The notes: generated by a model from the letters alone, not told the origin. Shown: positions 1-8,986, numbered from the stretch's first letter. The stretch is 64,000 nt of DNA from UBA9676 sp963741615 (GCA_963741615.1 CAVUIU010000028.1:236047-300046), one strand, 5' to 3'. A program made the numbers and translations.

Positions 1-2
1 CC

Positions 3-380
3 CACCCGGCCGGGCAGGCCTCATCGCAGCGGCCGGGCGTGTCCGGGGCCAAGGTGATCGGCAAGAACTGGCTGTCGGTCGCCGTGCTGCCCGCCTCCGC
101 CCTGAACGAGCTCACCCGAGGCGGTAACGCAGCGGGTGCCCTGGGCCAGGCGGCCCAGTCGGCGGCCGCCGGTCCCGGGTCCAACGCGGGCGGGGGCGTG
201 AACGCCGCCGGCGTCATGGCGGCGCTGCTCGGGTCGGCCACACCGGTGCATGGCGCCTGGGGCAGCGGCAGGCTCGTGAAGACCAGCCTGGTCTCCATGC
301 TGATCACCAGCAACGGCCACGTCCTGATCGGTGCGGTGGCCCCGTCGGTGCTGTACAGCGCGGCGGCGCGGGTCAGGTGA
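3..380 (+). CDS. C-terminal part of a LolA/RseB-like protein (5' end cut by window)
   Basis: The frame is open from the left edge and ends at a TGA overlapping the start of the next gene (GTGA), so translation is probably coupled to the ABC ATPase. The readable part is about 125 residues. It carries a small-residue-rich middle and an end pattern (VHGAWGSGRL, then TSLVSMLI and NGHVLIGAV) that I associate with actinobacterial exported proteins of the LolA/MucB-RseB fold encoded just ahead of ABC exporter pairs. No signal peptide can be assessed because the N-terminus is missing. The family call is from memory of the pattern and is tentative; the coding call is firm. Confidence 0.6.
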   Translation, partial: HPAGQASSQRPGVSGAKVIGKNWLSVAVLPASALNELTRGGNAAGALGQAAQSAAAGPGSNAGGGVNAAGVMAALLGSATPVHGAWGSGRLVKTSLVSMLITSNGHVLIGAVAPSVLYSAAARVR

Positions 381-1486
381 GCGCCGCGCGCCCGGCCTCC
401 GCACAGACACAGGCCACCGGCCCCGTTGCCAGCCAGGAAGGCGGGCTCCCCGGCACTGGGACCCAGGCCGGGCCCGGCGCCGCCCAGGCCGAGGCCGGCG
501 CCGCCCAGGCTGAGGCCGGCCCCGGCGCTGGCAGCGGGACCGAAGCTGATACCGCCGGACCGGCGATCACCACCAGCGGGCTGACCAAGCGTTTCCGGGG
601 CGGTCAGCTCGCGGTGGATGATCTCGCCCTGGCCGTCCCGCGCGGGTCGGTCTACGGCTTCCTCGGGCCGAACGGATCGGGGAAGACCACCACCATCCGG
701 ATGCTGCTCGGCCTGGTCTACCCGACCCGGGGCAGCGTGTCCCTGCTCGGCGAACCGGTCCCCGGTGCGGCGGCCCGGGTCCTGCCGCGGGTGGGCTCGC
801 TGGTCGAAGGCCCAGCCTTCTACCCCTACCTGTCCGGCCGGGCCAACCTGGCCCGGATCGACGCCGCCGACCGGACCGCCGATCCGCGCACGGCGGCGGC
901 CAGGATCGACGCGGCGCTTGACCGGGTGGGCCTGCTCAGCGCGGCCAGGAAACGCTACCGGGCGTACTCGCTGGGCATGAAGCAGCGCCTGGCGATCGCC
1001 ACCGGCCTGCTCCAGCCCCGGGAACTGATCATCCTGGACGAGCCCACCAACGGCCTGGACCCGCAGGGCACCCGTGAGGTCCGCGGCCTGATCCGGGAGA
1101 TCGCCACCGACGGCGTGACCGTCCTCGTCTCCTCCCACCTGCTCGCCGAAGTGGAGCAGATCTGCTCCCATGTGGGGGTGATGCGGACCGGGCGGCTGGT
1201 GTTCCAGGGCACGCTGGACGAGCTACGGGACCAGGGCAGCCGCCGGATCGTCATCCGCACCGCGCAGCCCGGCGAGGCAGCCAAGACCCTCGCCGCCCTC
1301 GGGCTGGCCGACATCCGCAGCGCCGACGGCGAGGTGAGCGCCCAGCTCTCGGACCAGGTCCCGGAACACATCTGCCGGGAACTGGTCATGGCCGGGGTCG
1401 GCGTCGCCGGGCTGGACACCCCGCAGCCCAACCTGGAAGACCTGTTCGTCGGCCTGACCGGGGAGGGATTCGATGTCGACGGCTGA
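377..1486 (+). CDS. ABC transporter ATP-binding protein
   Basis: This is the cytoplasmic ATPase of an ABC-2 type exporter. Walker A reads GPNGSGKTT near residue 97, the signature is YSLGMKQRLAIA near residue 200, and Walker B is LIILDEPTNGLD near residue 220, followed by the switch histidine (VSSHLL). About 65 Ala/Gly/Glu-rich residues precede the folded domain, which begins around ITTSGLTKRF; this tail is longer than usual and may be disordered or partly untranslated. The GTG start overlaps the stop of the preceding gene by four bases and the 3' end overlaps the permease gene by 14 bases, so the three form one operon. The substrate is unknown. Confidence 0.9.
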   Translation: MSAARPASAQTQATGPVASQEGGLPGTGTQAGPGAAQAEAGAAQAEAGPGAGSGTEADTAGPAITTSGLTKRFRGGQLAVDDLALAVPRGSVYGFLGPNGSGKTTTIRMLLGLVYPTRGSVSLLGEPVPGAAARVLPRVGSLVEGPAFYPYLSGRANLARIDAADRTADPRTAAARIDAALDRVGLLSAARKRYRAYSLGMKQRLAIATGLLQPRELIILDEPTNGLDPQGTREVRGLIREIATDGVTVLVSSHLLAEVEQICSHVGVMRTGRLVFQGTLDELRDQGSRRIVIRTAQPGEAAKTLAALGLADIRSADGEVSAQLSDQVPEHICRELVMAGVGVAGLDTPQPNLEDLFVGLTGEGFDVDG

Positions 1487-2423
1487 CACGGCCGCTGCCC
1501 CGGCCGCCGGCGCGGCCCGCCCGGCACCCCAGGCACCCCAGGTCGGCCAGGCTGGCCGGGCCGCTCAGGTGGGCGGGATGCCGGGCGCGGTGCCCGCCTG
1601 GTTCCGTCTGCTCCGCTCGGAACTGCGCCTGGTCTTCCGGCGGCTGCGCAACCTGGCGCTGCTCGCGGCCCTCGCCGCGCTGCCGGTCCTGCTGGGGATC
1701 GCGCTGCGGCTCGCGGCCCCGCGCGGCGGCGGCGGCGGAGGAGGAGGAGGGGCCGGGGCGTTCATCGACCAGCTCGCCGGCAACGGGGTGTTCCTGGCGT
1801 TCATCGCGCTCACCGTCATGATCGCGCTGGTGCTGCCGCTGGCGGTCGCGGTGGTCTCGGGCGATGCGATGGCCGGGGAGGCCGGCCTGGGGACACTGCG
1901 TTACCTGCTCACCGTGCCCGCCGGGCGGACCAGGCTGCTCGGTGTCAAGTACGTCGCGATCGTCGTGTACGGGCTGTCAGCCTGCTTCGTCGTGGTGGTC
2001 GCCGCGCTGGCGACCGGGGCCGCGCTGTTCCCGATCGGGCCGGTGACGCTGCTGTCGGGGAACACCGTCCCGCTCGGGGAGGGACTGCTGCGGGTGCTCT
2101 TCGTCACGCTGTACGTGGCCGCGGCCATGGCGGCACTCGGCGCCATCGGGCTGGCCGTCTCGACGTTCACCGAGCACCCGATCGGCGCGATCGCGACGGT
2201 CCTGGTGCTCGCGGTTGTCAGCGAGGTTGCCGACAACATCCCGCAGTTCGCGGTGGTGCAGCCGTACCTGCCCACCCACTGGTGGCTGTCGTTCGACTCC
2301 CTGCTCCGCACCCCGATCGACACCTACAGCCTGCTGCACGGGCTGCTGTCGTTCGGCGTGTATGCGGTCGTCTTCTGCCTGATTGCCTGGGCACGTTTCA
2401 CCAGCACCGACGTCACGGCCTGA
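1473..2423 (+). CDS. ABC-2 type transporter permease
   Basis: Membrane partner of the ATPase encoded just upstream; its ATG lies inside the end of that gene. About 45 Ala/Pro/Gly-rich cytoplasmic residues are followed by roughly six hydrophobic segments, typical of ABC-2 permeases. A run of about nine glycines (near residues 86-95, bases 1725-1760) sits in the first extracytoplasmic loop after the first membrane helix and could be prone to slippage. Length of 316 residues is usual for the family. The gene ends 38 bp before a stem-loop at a convergent gene junction. The transported compound cannot be inferred. Confidence 0.88.
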   Translation: MSTADTAAAPAAGAARPAPQAPQVGQAGRAAQVGGMPGAVPAWFRLLRSELRLVFRRLRNLALLAALAALPVLLGIALRLAAPRGGGGGGGGGAGAFIDQLAGNGVFLAFIALTVMIALVLPLAVAVVSGDAMAGEAGLGTLRYLLTVPAGRTRLLGVKYVAIVVYGLSACFVVVVAALATGAALFPIGPVTLLSGNTVPLGEGLLRVLFVTLYVAAAMAALGAIGLAVSTFTEHPIGAIATVLVLAVVSEVADNIPQFAVVQPYLPTHWWLSFDSLLRTPIDTYSLLHGLLSFGVYAVVFCLIAWARFTSTDVTA

Positions 2424-2461
2424 CCGCGACTGGCTGCCGGGCGAGCCGGAACCGCGTCAAC

Positions 2462-2516
2462 TCATGATCGTGGTGCGCTCTATGCGTCATCCGCATACAG
2501 TCCACCACGATCATGA
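2462..2516. terminator. Nested stem-loop between convergent genes (family member 1)
   Basis: Arms TCATGATCGTGGTG (2462-2475) and CACCACGATCATGA (2503-2516) are perfect reverse complements and enclose a second stem TATGCG/CGCATA (2481-2486, 2492-2497). It lies between the ABC permease (+) and DUF397 (-) stop codons, so it could terminate both. There is no U-tract. Related elements are at 3517-3571 and 7670-7729. Confidence 0.6.
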
Positions 2517-2540
2517 CAGGTCACCCGCTGGCGCCGGGGC

Positions 2541-2744
2541 TCAGCCCAGGCCGAACTCCCCGTCCCTGGCACCGGCCAGGAAGGCACGCCACCCGGCCGC
2601 GGTAATGATCAGCTTCGGCCCGTCCGGGTCCTTCGAGTCACGCACCGCGACCACGCCCGGCAGGTTGCGCGCGACCTCGACACATGACTGGCCACCGTTG
2701 CTCGAATGGCTGCTCTTGCGCCATTCCGCGTCGGTCAGCTCCAT
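2541..2744 (-). CDS. DUF397 domain protein
   Basis: A 67-residue protein with the full DUF397 pattern: a WRKSSHSSNGGQSCVEVA core, an aspartate-serine-lysine block (VRDSKDPDGP) and a terminal W-x-x-F segment. DUF397 proteins are very common in actinomycetes and are usually encoded directly after an XRE regulator with a C-terminal DUF5753 domain. Their molecular function is not settled; several are implicated as small partners of the regulator. The ATG overlaps the stop of the upstream DUF5753 reading frame by ten bases, the usual arrangement. That partner is decayed here, so this copy may be orphaned. Confidence 0.85.
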   Translation of the reverse strand: MELTDAEWRKSSHSSNGGQSCVEVARNLPGVVAVRDSKDPDGPKLIITAAGWRAFLAGARDGEFGLG

Positions 2745-3274
2745 GCCGTCATCACTTCCTCGATCAGCTCCGCCGACGCCGGGCAGGGCAACGCCGCTCC
2801 TCTCAGTGTGTCGAACAGGAAAGCCACCGCGCAAACGTCTTCGCGGCGTTCCACCAGCTGGCCGGCCAGCGCCGTGTCCAGGAAGGCCACGTCCGGCGCG
2901 TCTTCGAAACTGGCAAGGATGAGTGGACCGGCAAGGCCGGAATGGGATCGCGCCGATGCAGGTATCACCTGCAACGAGATGCCAGGCCACGCGGCCAGGT
3001 CCAGCAGGCGGGCGAGCTGGGCCTTCATGATCTCCGGCCCGCCGATCTCCCGGCGGGGCACACCCTCGTCGATCGCCACGAACAGCGCCGGCGGGCCGTC
3101 ACCGGCCAGGACCTGCTGCCGTTCCATCCGGGCGTCCACCTGCTGCTCGGTCTTCTCCTGCGTGGTTCCCGGCTGCGCGCGCAGCGCGCGCGCCGGGACG
3201 GGGAAGCCGCCGGGGCGGGCTTGTCTTCCGAGCGTAGTCCCGCCGCGACAGCCTGTAGAGAGCAAACAAGCCAC
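2735..3274 (-). pseudogene. XRE regulator remnant: DUF5753 domain without its HTH
   Basis: The frame encodes a recognisable DUF5753 domain from about GTTQEKTEQQVDARMERQ to the end: ARMERQQVL, the IDEGV segment, GGPEIMKAQLARLLDLA, ISLQVIPAS, and a final LFDTLRGAAL helix. Intact members are about 280 residues and start with an XRE helix-turn-helix. No helix-turn-helix is readable upstream in any minus-strand frame, and the region that should hold it is occupied by a plus-strand gene starting at 3313. I therefore read it as a 5'-truncated gene. It might still be translated from an internal start as a stand-alone ligand-binding domain. Confidence 0.6.
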
Positions 3275-3312
3275 ACCACCCCCGGCAGGACCGCGAGAAG
3301 ACGGAATCGATC

Positions 3313-3513
3313 ATGACTGAATGGCAGGGTTCCCAGGCGCTGCGCGACCTGCTGGCGAGCTACGCGGGCCGGTGGCAGATCGACGACGACAGCGACACGC
3401 ATGTCTGGCTGGCCGTGCGGCGCCCGTCGTCCACCTCGATCGAGCAGCATTGCGCGCGCACCCCGCCGGAACTGGGCGACAAGCTCGCCAAGGCCGAGGC
3501 CAGCGAGCCGTGA
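3313..3513 (+). CDS. Small hypothetical protein (66 aa)
   Basis: An ATG-initiated frame of 66 residues, acidic and tryptophan-containing (MTEWQGSQALRDLL at the start, WQIDDDSDTHVWLAVRR in the middle). It starts in the space where the helix-turn-helix part of the neighbouring decayed regulator would be expected and ends four bases before a stem-loop. Codon pattern and the absence of a competing frame favour coding. No family recognised. Confidence 0.5.
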   Translation: MTEWQGSQALRDLLASYAGRWQIDDDSDTHVWLAVRRPSSTSIEQHCARTPPELGDKLAKAEASEP

Positions 3514-3516
3514 TTT

Positions 3517-3571
3517 CCATGATCGTGGTGACTTCTATGCGTGTGGCGCACATGACCCACCACGATCATGG
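3517..3571. terminator. Nested stem-loop between convergent genes (family member 2)
   Basis: Arms CCATGATCGTGGTG (3517-3530) and CACCACGATCATGG (3558-3571) are perfect reverse complements with an imperfect inner stem (ATGCGTG with CGCACAT). It fills the gap between a plus-strand stop at 3513 and a minus-strand stop at 3585. The 12-base arm core is identical to the element at 2462-2516. Confidence 0.6.
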
Positions 3572-3584
3572 CGAGCGGGGAGAC

Positions 3585-5336
3585 TCAGGCCTTGAGGTCG
3601 GGGAAGTCCTCCTCCCAGAACTCGGTGACGCCCCGCACGCCAGCCGGGGCGGGAGGGGCGGCCGGGCCGAGGCGACCGGTTTCCTGGTCCCTCAGCTCCA
3701 CCCGGCGGATCTTGCCGGAGATGGTCTTCGGCAGCTCGCCGAACTCCAGCCGCCGCACCCGCTTGTAGGGGGCCAGCCGCCCGCGCGCGTAAGCAAAGAT
3801 CGACAGCGCCGTATCCGCCGAAGGCTCGGCGCCCGCCACCAGCGTCACGTAGGCCTTGGGCACGGCCAGCCGCAGCGGGTCCGGTGACGGGACCACGGCC
3901 GCCTCCGCGACCGCCTCGTGCTCGATGAGCACGCTCTCAAGCTCGAACGGCGAGATCCGGTAGTCCGAGGCCTTGAACACGTCGTCGGTGCGGCCGACGT
4001 AGGTGAGGTAACCGTCGTCGTCGCAGGTGGCGACGTCGCCGGTGTGGTAGTAGCCGCCGCGCATCGCCTCGGCGTTCATCCCGGGATCTCCCCGGTAGCC
4101 GGTCATCAGCCCCAGCGGGCGGTCCGACAGATCCAGGCAGATCTCGCCCTCGGCGGCCGGCTCGCCGGTGAACAGATCGACCAGGGCCACGGTGTAGCCG
4201 GGGAGAGGGCGGCCCATCGAGCCCGGCTTGACCTGCTGACCGGGGGAGTTGCCGATCTGGGCGGTCGTCTCGGTCTGGCCGTAGCCGTCCCGGACGGTGA
4301 TGTGCCAGGCGCGGCGGACCTGCTCGATCACCTCTGGGTTCAGTGGCTCACCGGCCGCGACGCACTCGCGCAGCGCGGAGATGTCGGCCGCGGCGAGGTC
4401 GGACTGGATGAGCAGCCGCCAGACGGTGGGCGGCGCGCAGAACGTGGTCACCCCGCACCCGCCGATCGCGCCGAGCAGCGCGTCCGCCGAGAACCGCTCG
4501 TAGCCGAGGATCAGCGCGGTGGCCGCGGCGTTCCACGGGGCGAACACATTGCTCCACGCGTGCTTGGCCCAGCCGGAGGAGGAGATGTTCAGGTGCACGT
4601 CCCCGGGCTGCAGGCCAAGCCAGTACATCGTGGACAGGTGGCCGGCCGGGTAGGACTCGTGGGTGTGCTCGACCAGCTTCGGCTGGGCCGTCGTGCCGGA
4701 GGTGAAGTAGAGCAGCAGCGGGTCGGTGGCCCTGGTGACGCCGCTGGCGGTGAACGTCTCGGGGGCGTCGGCCGCGTCCGCGTACGGGAGCCAGCCGTCC
4801 GGGGTCGCGCCGTTGTCCGGGCCCGGGCCCACCGCGATCGCGGTCCAGCGGCCGCCCAGGCCGTCGAACTTGGCGGCATGGTCGGCCTCGGTCACCACGT
4901 GCCGGACGTCACCGCGGGCGATGCGGTCGGCGATGTCCGCCGGGCCGAGCAGGGTGGTGGCCGGGATGACGACCACGCCGAGCTTCATCGCCGCCAGGAT
5001 GATCTCCCATAGGGGGGCGATGTTGCCCAGCATCATCAGGAGATGGTCGCCCCGGCGGGCCCCCAGCTCGCTCAGCCAGTTGGCGACCTGGTTGGACCGG
5101 GTGGCCAGCTCGCCGTAGCTGAGCTGGGCGGCGGCGTCGCCGTCGGCGACGATCCGCAGCGCAGTCCGGTCGGGGTGCTCGGCCGCGATCACGTCGAACC
5201 AGTCCAGCGCCCAGTTGAACTCGCCGAGTACCGGCCAGGAGAACTCGCGCCGGGCTGCGGCGTAGTCGTCACGGTGACGCAGCAGCAGATCACGGGCGGC
5301 ACGGAAGGCTGCCGTTGACGGTTGTGGCTCGGTCAT
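3585..5336 (-). CDS. AMP-binding acyl-CoA synthetase
   Basis: A 583-residue ANL-superfamily adenylating enzyme, expected to activate a carboxylic acid to acyl-AMP and then acyl-CoA in the cytoplasm. Visible motifs are the phosphate loop YFTSGTTAQPK (usual G replaced by A after TT), the GYGQTETT adenine motif, the TGDVA/YVGRTDDVFKASDYRI hinge and the C-terminal catalytic lysine segment PKTISGKIRR. Overall layout (N-terminal HPDRTALR, W-A-K-H-AWS region) resembles medium-chain or acetyl/benzoate-type ligases. The true acid cannot be deduced. The gene is divergent from the helicase gene and convergent with a small gene to its left. Confidence 0.9.
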   Translation of the reverse strand: MTEPQPSTAAFRAARDLLLRHRDDYAAARREFSWPVLGEFNWALDWFDVIAAEHPDRTALRIVADGDAAAQLSYGELATRSNQVANWLSELGARRGDHLLMMLGNIAPLWEIILAAMKLGVVVIPATTLLGPADIADRIARGDVRHVVTEADHAAKFDGLGGRWTAIAVGPGPDNGATPDGWLPYADAADAPETFTASGVTRATDPLLLYFTSGTTAQPKLVEHTHESYPAGHLSTMYWLGLQPGDVHLNISSSGWAKHAWSNVFAPWNAAATALILGYERFSADALLGAIGGCGVTTFCAPPTVWRLLIQSDLAAADISALRECVAAGEPLNPEVIEQVRRAWHITVRDGYGQTETTAQIGNSPGQQVKPGSMGRPLPGYTVALVDLFTGEPAAEGEICLDLSDRPLGLMTGYRGDPGMNAEAMRGGYYHTGDVATCDDDGYLTYVGRTDDVFKASDYRISPFELESVLIEHEAVAEAAVVPSPDPLRLAVPKAYVTLVAGAEPSADTALSIFAYARGRLAPYKRVRRLEFGELPKTISGKIRRVELRDQETGRLGPAAPPAPAGVRGVTEFWEEDFPDLKA

Positions 5337-5518
5337 GGACCCATGGTTGCAGTTCCGGCCCGGCTGCGGGAGACCCTGACGCGTGCCGGGCCGGGCCGGG
5401 CGGGCTCCTCGCCGGAGGTGCCGCCGTATCCGGCTGCCGAGACGGTCGCGTCACCGGGTGGGGCGGCCGGCCGTGTGCGCTCCCGCGAGCGTCACCCCGG
5501 CGCGGTAGCGTTCCAGAC

Positions 5519-7654
5519 GTGCCTATCGGCGACACCCGCAGGCCGTCGCGAGACGCCCCGTCCCGCGATGCCTTGCCCCATGATGGCGGTCGGCCGCTGC
5601 CGCCGGTGGCCGACCTGCTGGCCGCGGCGGTGGCCGGCATCGGGGGGACCGCGCGGTCCGGGCAGGATGCGATGGCCGAGGCGGTGGCGCAGGCGATCGG
5701 GACCGAAAAGCATCTCGCCGTGCAGGCGGGGACCGGGACCGGCAAGTCGCTTGCCTACCTCGTCCCGGCGGTCGCGCACGCCGTCAGTCGCGGTTCATCG
5801 GTGGTCGTGGCGACGGCCACGATCGCCCTTCAGCGCCAGTTGATCGACCGCGACCTGCCACGCCTGACACCGGCGCTGGCCTCGCTCCTTGGCCGCGAGC
5901 CGACCTTCGCGATACTCAAGGGCCGCCGCAACTACCTGTGCCTGCACCGGCTGCGGACCGGGCCGCCGGAAGAGCCGGGCGAGGCGCTGTTCGATCCTGC
6001 CGCCCTCTCGGCCGTCGGCCGGCAGGTGCGGCGGCTCGGTGAGTGGGCGGCGGATACCGTCACCGGCGACCGCGACGACCTCGTGCCCGGGGTGGAGGAC
6101 CGGGCCTGGCGCCAGGTCTCGGTGAGCGCCCGGGAATGCCTCGGCGCCCAGCGATGCCCGTTCGGCTCCTCGTGTTTCGCCGAACGGGCCCGCGACGCGG
6201 CCGGACGGGTGGACATCGTCGTCACCAACCACGCCCTGCTCGCGATCGACGCGCTGGAGGATTTCGGGGTCCTGCCCGAGCACGATGTGGTGATCATCGA
6301 TGAGGCACATGACCTGGTGAACCGGGTCACCTCGGCGGCTGCCGCGGAGCTGTCAGCCGCGGCGGTGGAAACGGCGGCCCGCCGGTGCGGCCGGGTGCTC
6401 ACGGCCGAGGCGGCCGGCCCCCTGCGGGAAGCGGCGGAGGCGGCCGACCGGGTGCTGGCGGCCATCCCGGCCGGGCGGATCGACGACCTGCCCGGGCCGC
6501 TGGCCAGCTCGCTCGCGACGATCCGCGACGCGTCCGGCGCAGCTGGCACGCAGGTGCGGGCCAGTGCCGGCGAAACCGCAGCCGATGCCGAACGCCTGTC
6601 GGCGTGGCGCGCCGCCCTGGCCGCCCTGGACGAGGTGAGCGGGACGGCCGAGCGGATCCTCGGCGCGTTCGGCCCCGACATCGCGGCCCGGCCCGATGTG
6701 GTGTGGATGGACCGGCCGCTGGACAGCGATCCCCGGCGGCCGCCGACCCTGCGGGTCGCCCCGCTGGACGTGGGCAGGCTGCTCGCCGAACGCCTCTTCG
6801 GCCGCCAGACGGTCGTCCTGACATCGGCCACGCTGGCACTGGGCGGGTCCTTCGAGCCGCTGGCACGTCAGTGGGGCCTGCCGCCCCCCGAGGCGGCGGG
6901 CGGCGAAGCGCCTGCCGCCGGCGCCCTCCCAGCCGGCGAGATACCCGCCGCGGGTGCCCCCTCCGCGCCAGCGGGCCTTGCCTGGTCCGGGCTGGACGTC
7001 GGCTCCCCGTTCAACCACCCGCGCAGCGGGATCCTTTATGTTGCCCGCCATCTGCCGCCACCGGGCCGCGATGGCCTGCCCGAGTCCTACCTGGCTGAGC
7101 TGCGTGAGCTCATCGAGGCGGCCGGCGGCCGCACGCTCGGGCTGTTCTCGTCCATGCGGGCAGCCAAGCAGGCAGCCGAAGAGCTGCGCGGCGAGATCAG
7201 CCAGCCGCTGCTGTGCCAGGGGGATGACGCGACCGCCGAACTGGTCAGGCAGTTCACCGAGGACGAGACGAGCTGCCTGTTCGGCACGCTGTCCCTCTGG
7301 CAGGGCGTGGACGTGCCGGGCCGCTCGCTGCAGCTGGTGGTGATCGACCGCATCCCGTTCCCCCGGCCGGACGATCCGCTCGCCTCCGCGCGGCAGCGGG
7401 CCGTGGCGGCGCGGGGCGGGAACGGCTTCATGGCGGTGGCTGCCGCACAGGCGGCGCTCCTGCTCGCCCAGGGCTCGGGCAGGCTGCTGCGCACGATGGA
7501 CGACAGGGGCATGGTGGCGATCCTGGACCCGCGCCTGGTCACCGCCCGGTACGGCGGCTTCCTGCGGGCGTCGCTGCCGCCGTTCTGGGCGACGACGGAC
7601 CCAGGCATCGCCCGCTCCGCCCTCCGCCGCCTAGCCGCCCAGCCCAGTCCATGA
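5519..7654 (+). CDS. DinG/YoaA-type ATP-dependent DNA helicase with Fe-S cluster
   Basis: Superfamily 2 helicase of the XPD/DinG group. Walker A is AGTGTGKS, the DEAH box is IIDEAH, and four cysteines between them (NYLC, ECLG, RCPFG, SCFA) match the 4Fe-4S domain of the family. C-terminal motifs include VLTSATL, LFGTLSLWQGVD and the GSGRLLRT arginine motif. It probably unwinds damaged or structured DNA. The GTG at 5519 is chosen because upstream in-frame sequence is low-complexity and not family-like; this gives 711 residues. The start lacks a clear ribosome-binding site and could lie further upstream in the intergenic region shared with the synthetase gene. Confidence 0.88.
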   Translation: MPIGDTRRPSRDAPSRDALPHDGGRPLPPVADLLAAAVAGIGGTARSGQDAMAEAVAQAIGTEKHLAVQAGTGTGKSLAYLVPAVAHAVSRGSSVVVATATIALQRQLIDRDLPRLTPALASLLGREPTFAILKGRRNYLCLHRLRTGPPEEPGEALFDPAALSAVGRQVRRLGEWAADTVTGDRDDLVPGVEDRAWRQVSVSARECLGAQRCPFGSSCFAERARDAAGRVDIVVTNHALLAIDALEDFGVLPEHDVVIIDEAHDLVNRVTSAAAAELSAAAVETAARRCGRVLTAEAAGPLREAAEAADRVLAAIPAGRIDDLPGPLASSLATIRDASGAAGTQVRASAGETAADAERLSAWRAALAALDEVSGTAERILGAFGPDIAARPDVVWMDRPLDSDPRRPPTLRVAPLDVGRLLAERLFGRQTVVLTSATLALGGSFEPLARQWGLPPPEAAGGEAPAAGALPAGEIPAAGAPSAPAGLAWSGLDVGSPFNHPRSGILYVARHLPPPGRDGLPESYLAELRELIEAAGGRTLGLFSSMRAAKQAAEELRGEISQPLLCQGDDATAELVRQFTEDETSCLFGTLSLWQGVDVPGRSLQLVVIDRIPFPRPDDPLASARQRAVAARGGNGFMAVAAAQAALLLAQGSGRLLRTMDDRGMVAILDPRLVTARYGGFLRASLPPFWATTDPGIARSALRRLAAQPSP

Positions 7655-7669
7655 TCGCCCAGCCCAGAT

Positions 7670-7729
7670 TTCCATGATCATGGTTACTTGGACGGGCAAA
7701 TGCCCGCTCGATTAACCATGATCATGGAA
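7670..7729. terminator. Nested stem-loop between convergent genes (family member 3)
   Basis: Arms TTCCATGATCATGGTTA (7670-7686) and its exact reverse complement (7713-7729) enclose an inner stem CGGGCA/TGCCCG (7693-7698, 7701-7706). Each outer arm is itself nearly palindromic. It lies between the helicase stop at 7654 and the pirin stop at 7768 and shares GATTTCCATGATC with the element at 3517. Confidence 0.6.
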
Positions 7730-7767
7730 TTGCTGGGTGCGGGCGGTGGGGGTGGGGTGGGGCGGGG

Positions 7768-8766
7768 TTATGGGAGGTTGTGGCCGGGGTGGGGGTCGTC
7801 GGGTATGGCGCGGGGCTGGGCTGGGATGGTTCCGAGGCGGCCGGCCTGGTAGTCCTCGAATGCCGTGACGAGCTCGTCCCTGGTGTTCATCACGAAGGGG
7901 CCGTAGGCGGCGATGGGCTCCCGGATGGGCTGGCCACCGAGCAGGAGCACGTCGAACTGCTGGCTGGGTCCGTCCTGGCGCTGGCTGGCCGCGAAGGTGA
8001 GCACGTCGCCCGGGCCGAACACGGTCAGCTGGCCGGTGTGCACCGGGCGGCGCTCCGTGCCCACGGTGCCCGAGCCCGCCAGCACGTATGCGAGCGCGTT
8101 GAAGTCACGCCGCCAGGGCAGCCGGACCTGGGCGCCCGGGGCGACGGTGGCGTGCAGCAGCGTGATCGGGGTGTGCGTGATGCCCGGGCCGCCGTGGTCC
8201 GCCAGGTCCCCGGCGATCAGCCGGAGCAGCGCGCCCCCGTCCGCGGAGGACAGCAGCGCGACCTGGCCGGCCCGGATGTCCTGATAGCGCGGGTTGGTCA
8301 TCTTCATGCTGCGGGGCAGGTTCACCCACAGCTGGAAGCCATGGAACAGACCGCCGCTGGCGACCAGTTCCTCCGGGGGCTCCTCGATGTGCAGGATGCC
8401 GCCGCCAGCGGTCATCCACTGCGTGTCCCCGTTGGTGATCCGCCCGCCGCCGCCGTTGGAGTCCTGGTGACGGAAGATCCCGTCGATGATGTAGGTGACG
8501 GTCTCGAAACCACGGTGCGGGTGCCAGGCGGTGCCCCTGGGCTCACCTGGTGCGTAGTCAACCTCGCCCATCTGGTCCATGTGGATGAACGGGTCCAGCC
8601 GGGCCAGGTCCACCCCCGCGAAGGCCCGGCGGACCGGGAAGCCCTCACCCTCGAACCCGGACGGCGCCGTGGTGACCGACGCCACCGGCCGGTCGACCGC
8701 AGCCGCGGGGTCCGGTTCGGCGATGCGCGGCAGTACCAGGATGTCTTCGACGGTTACCGCGGGCAT
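7768..8766 (-). CDS. Pirin family protein
   Basis: A 332-residue bicupin protein. The metal-binding pirin signature is clear: WHPHRGFETVTYIIDG with its two histidines, then a further histidine (FRHQDSNG) and a glutamate (HIEEPPEE). Pirins are cytoplasmic iron proteins; some have quercetin dioxygenase activity and others act as redox-sensitive regulators, so the role here is open. The ATG at 8766 is preferred over an upstream GTG because AGGAG lies eight bases before it. It is a single gene convergent with the helicase gene. Confidence 0.9.
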   Translation of the reverse strand: MPAVTVEDILVLPRIAEPDPAAAVDRPVASVTTAPSGFEGEGFPVRRAFAGVDLARLDPFIHMDQMGEVDYAPGEPRGTAWHPHRGFETVTYIIDGIFRHQDSNGGGGRITNGDTQWMTAGGGILHIEEPPEELVASGGLFHGFQLWVNLPRSMKMTNPRYQDIRAGQVALLSSADGGALLRLIAGDLADHGGPGITHTPITLLHATVAPGAQVRLPWRRDFNALAYVLAGSGTVGTERRPVHTGQLTVFGPGDVLTFAASQRQDGPSQQFDVLLLGGQPIREPIAAYGPFVMNTRDELVTAFEDYQAGRLGTIPAQPRAIPDDPHPGHNLP

Positions 8767-8986
8767 GACCACTCCTCTGCTTCTGTCCGGCCGGGCGTTC
8801 CGCCGGAACCAGCGGCACCGGAAACGGGCGGCACCGGCCGGGCATGCTCTCCCTGCGAAACGATAGTTGACCGCGCAACATTCCTTGGATGACCCGGACG
8901 GGGCGGGCGGACTCCGCCGTTCCCCGGCGCACCGCGCGCCAGCCGTGACGATTCAGGAGGGGCGCCTAGCGAGCAAGGATCGCCAG

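Noticed and set aside
5315..5518. TTG start for the helicase 68 codons upstream
   Set aside because: The added sequence is Gly/Ala/Arg-rich and overlaps the start of the divergent acyl-CoA synthetase gene. The GTG at 5519 gives a length in line with the family.
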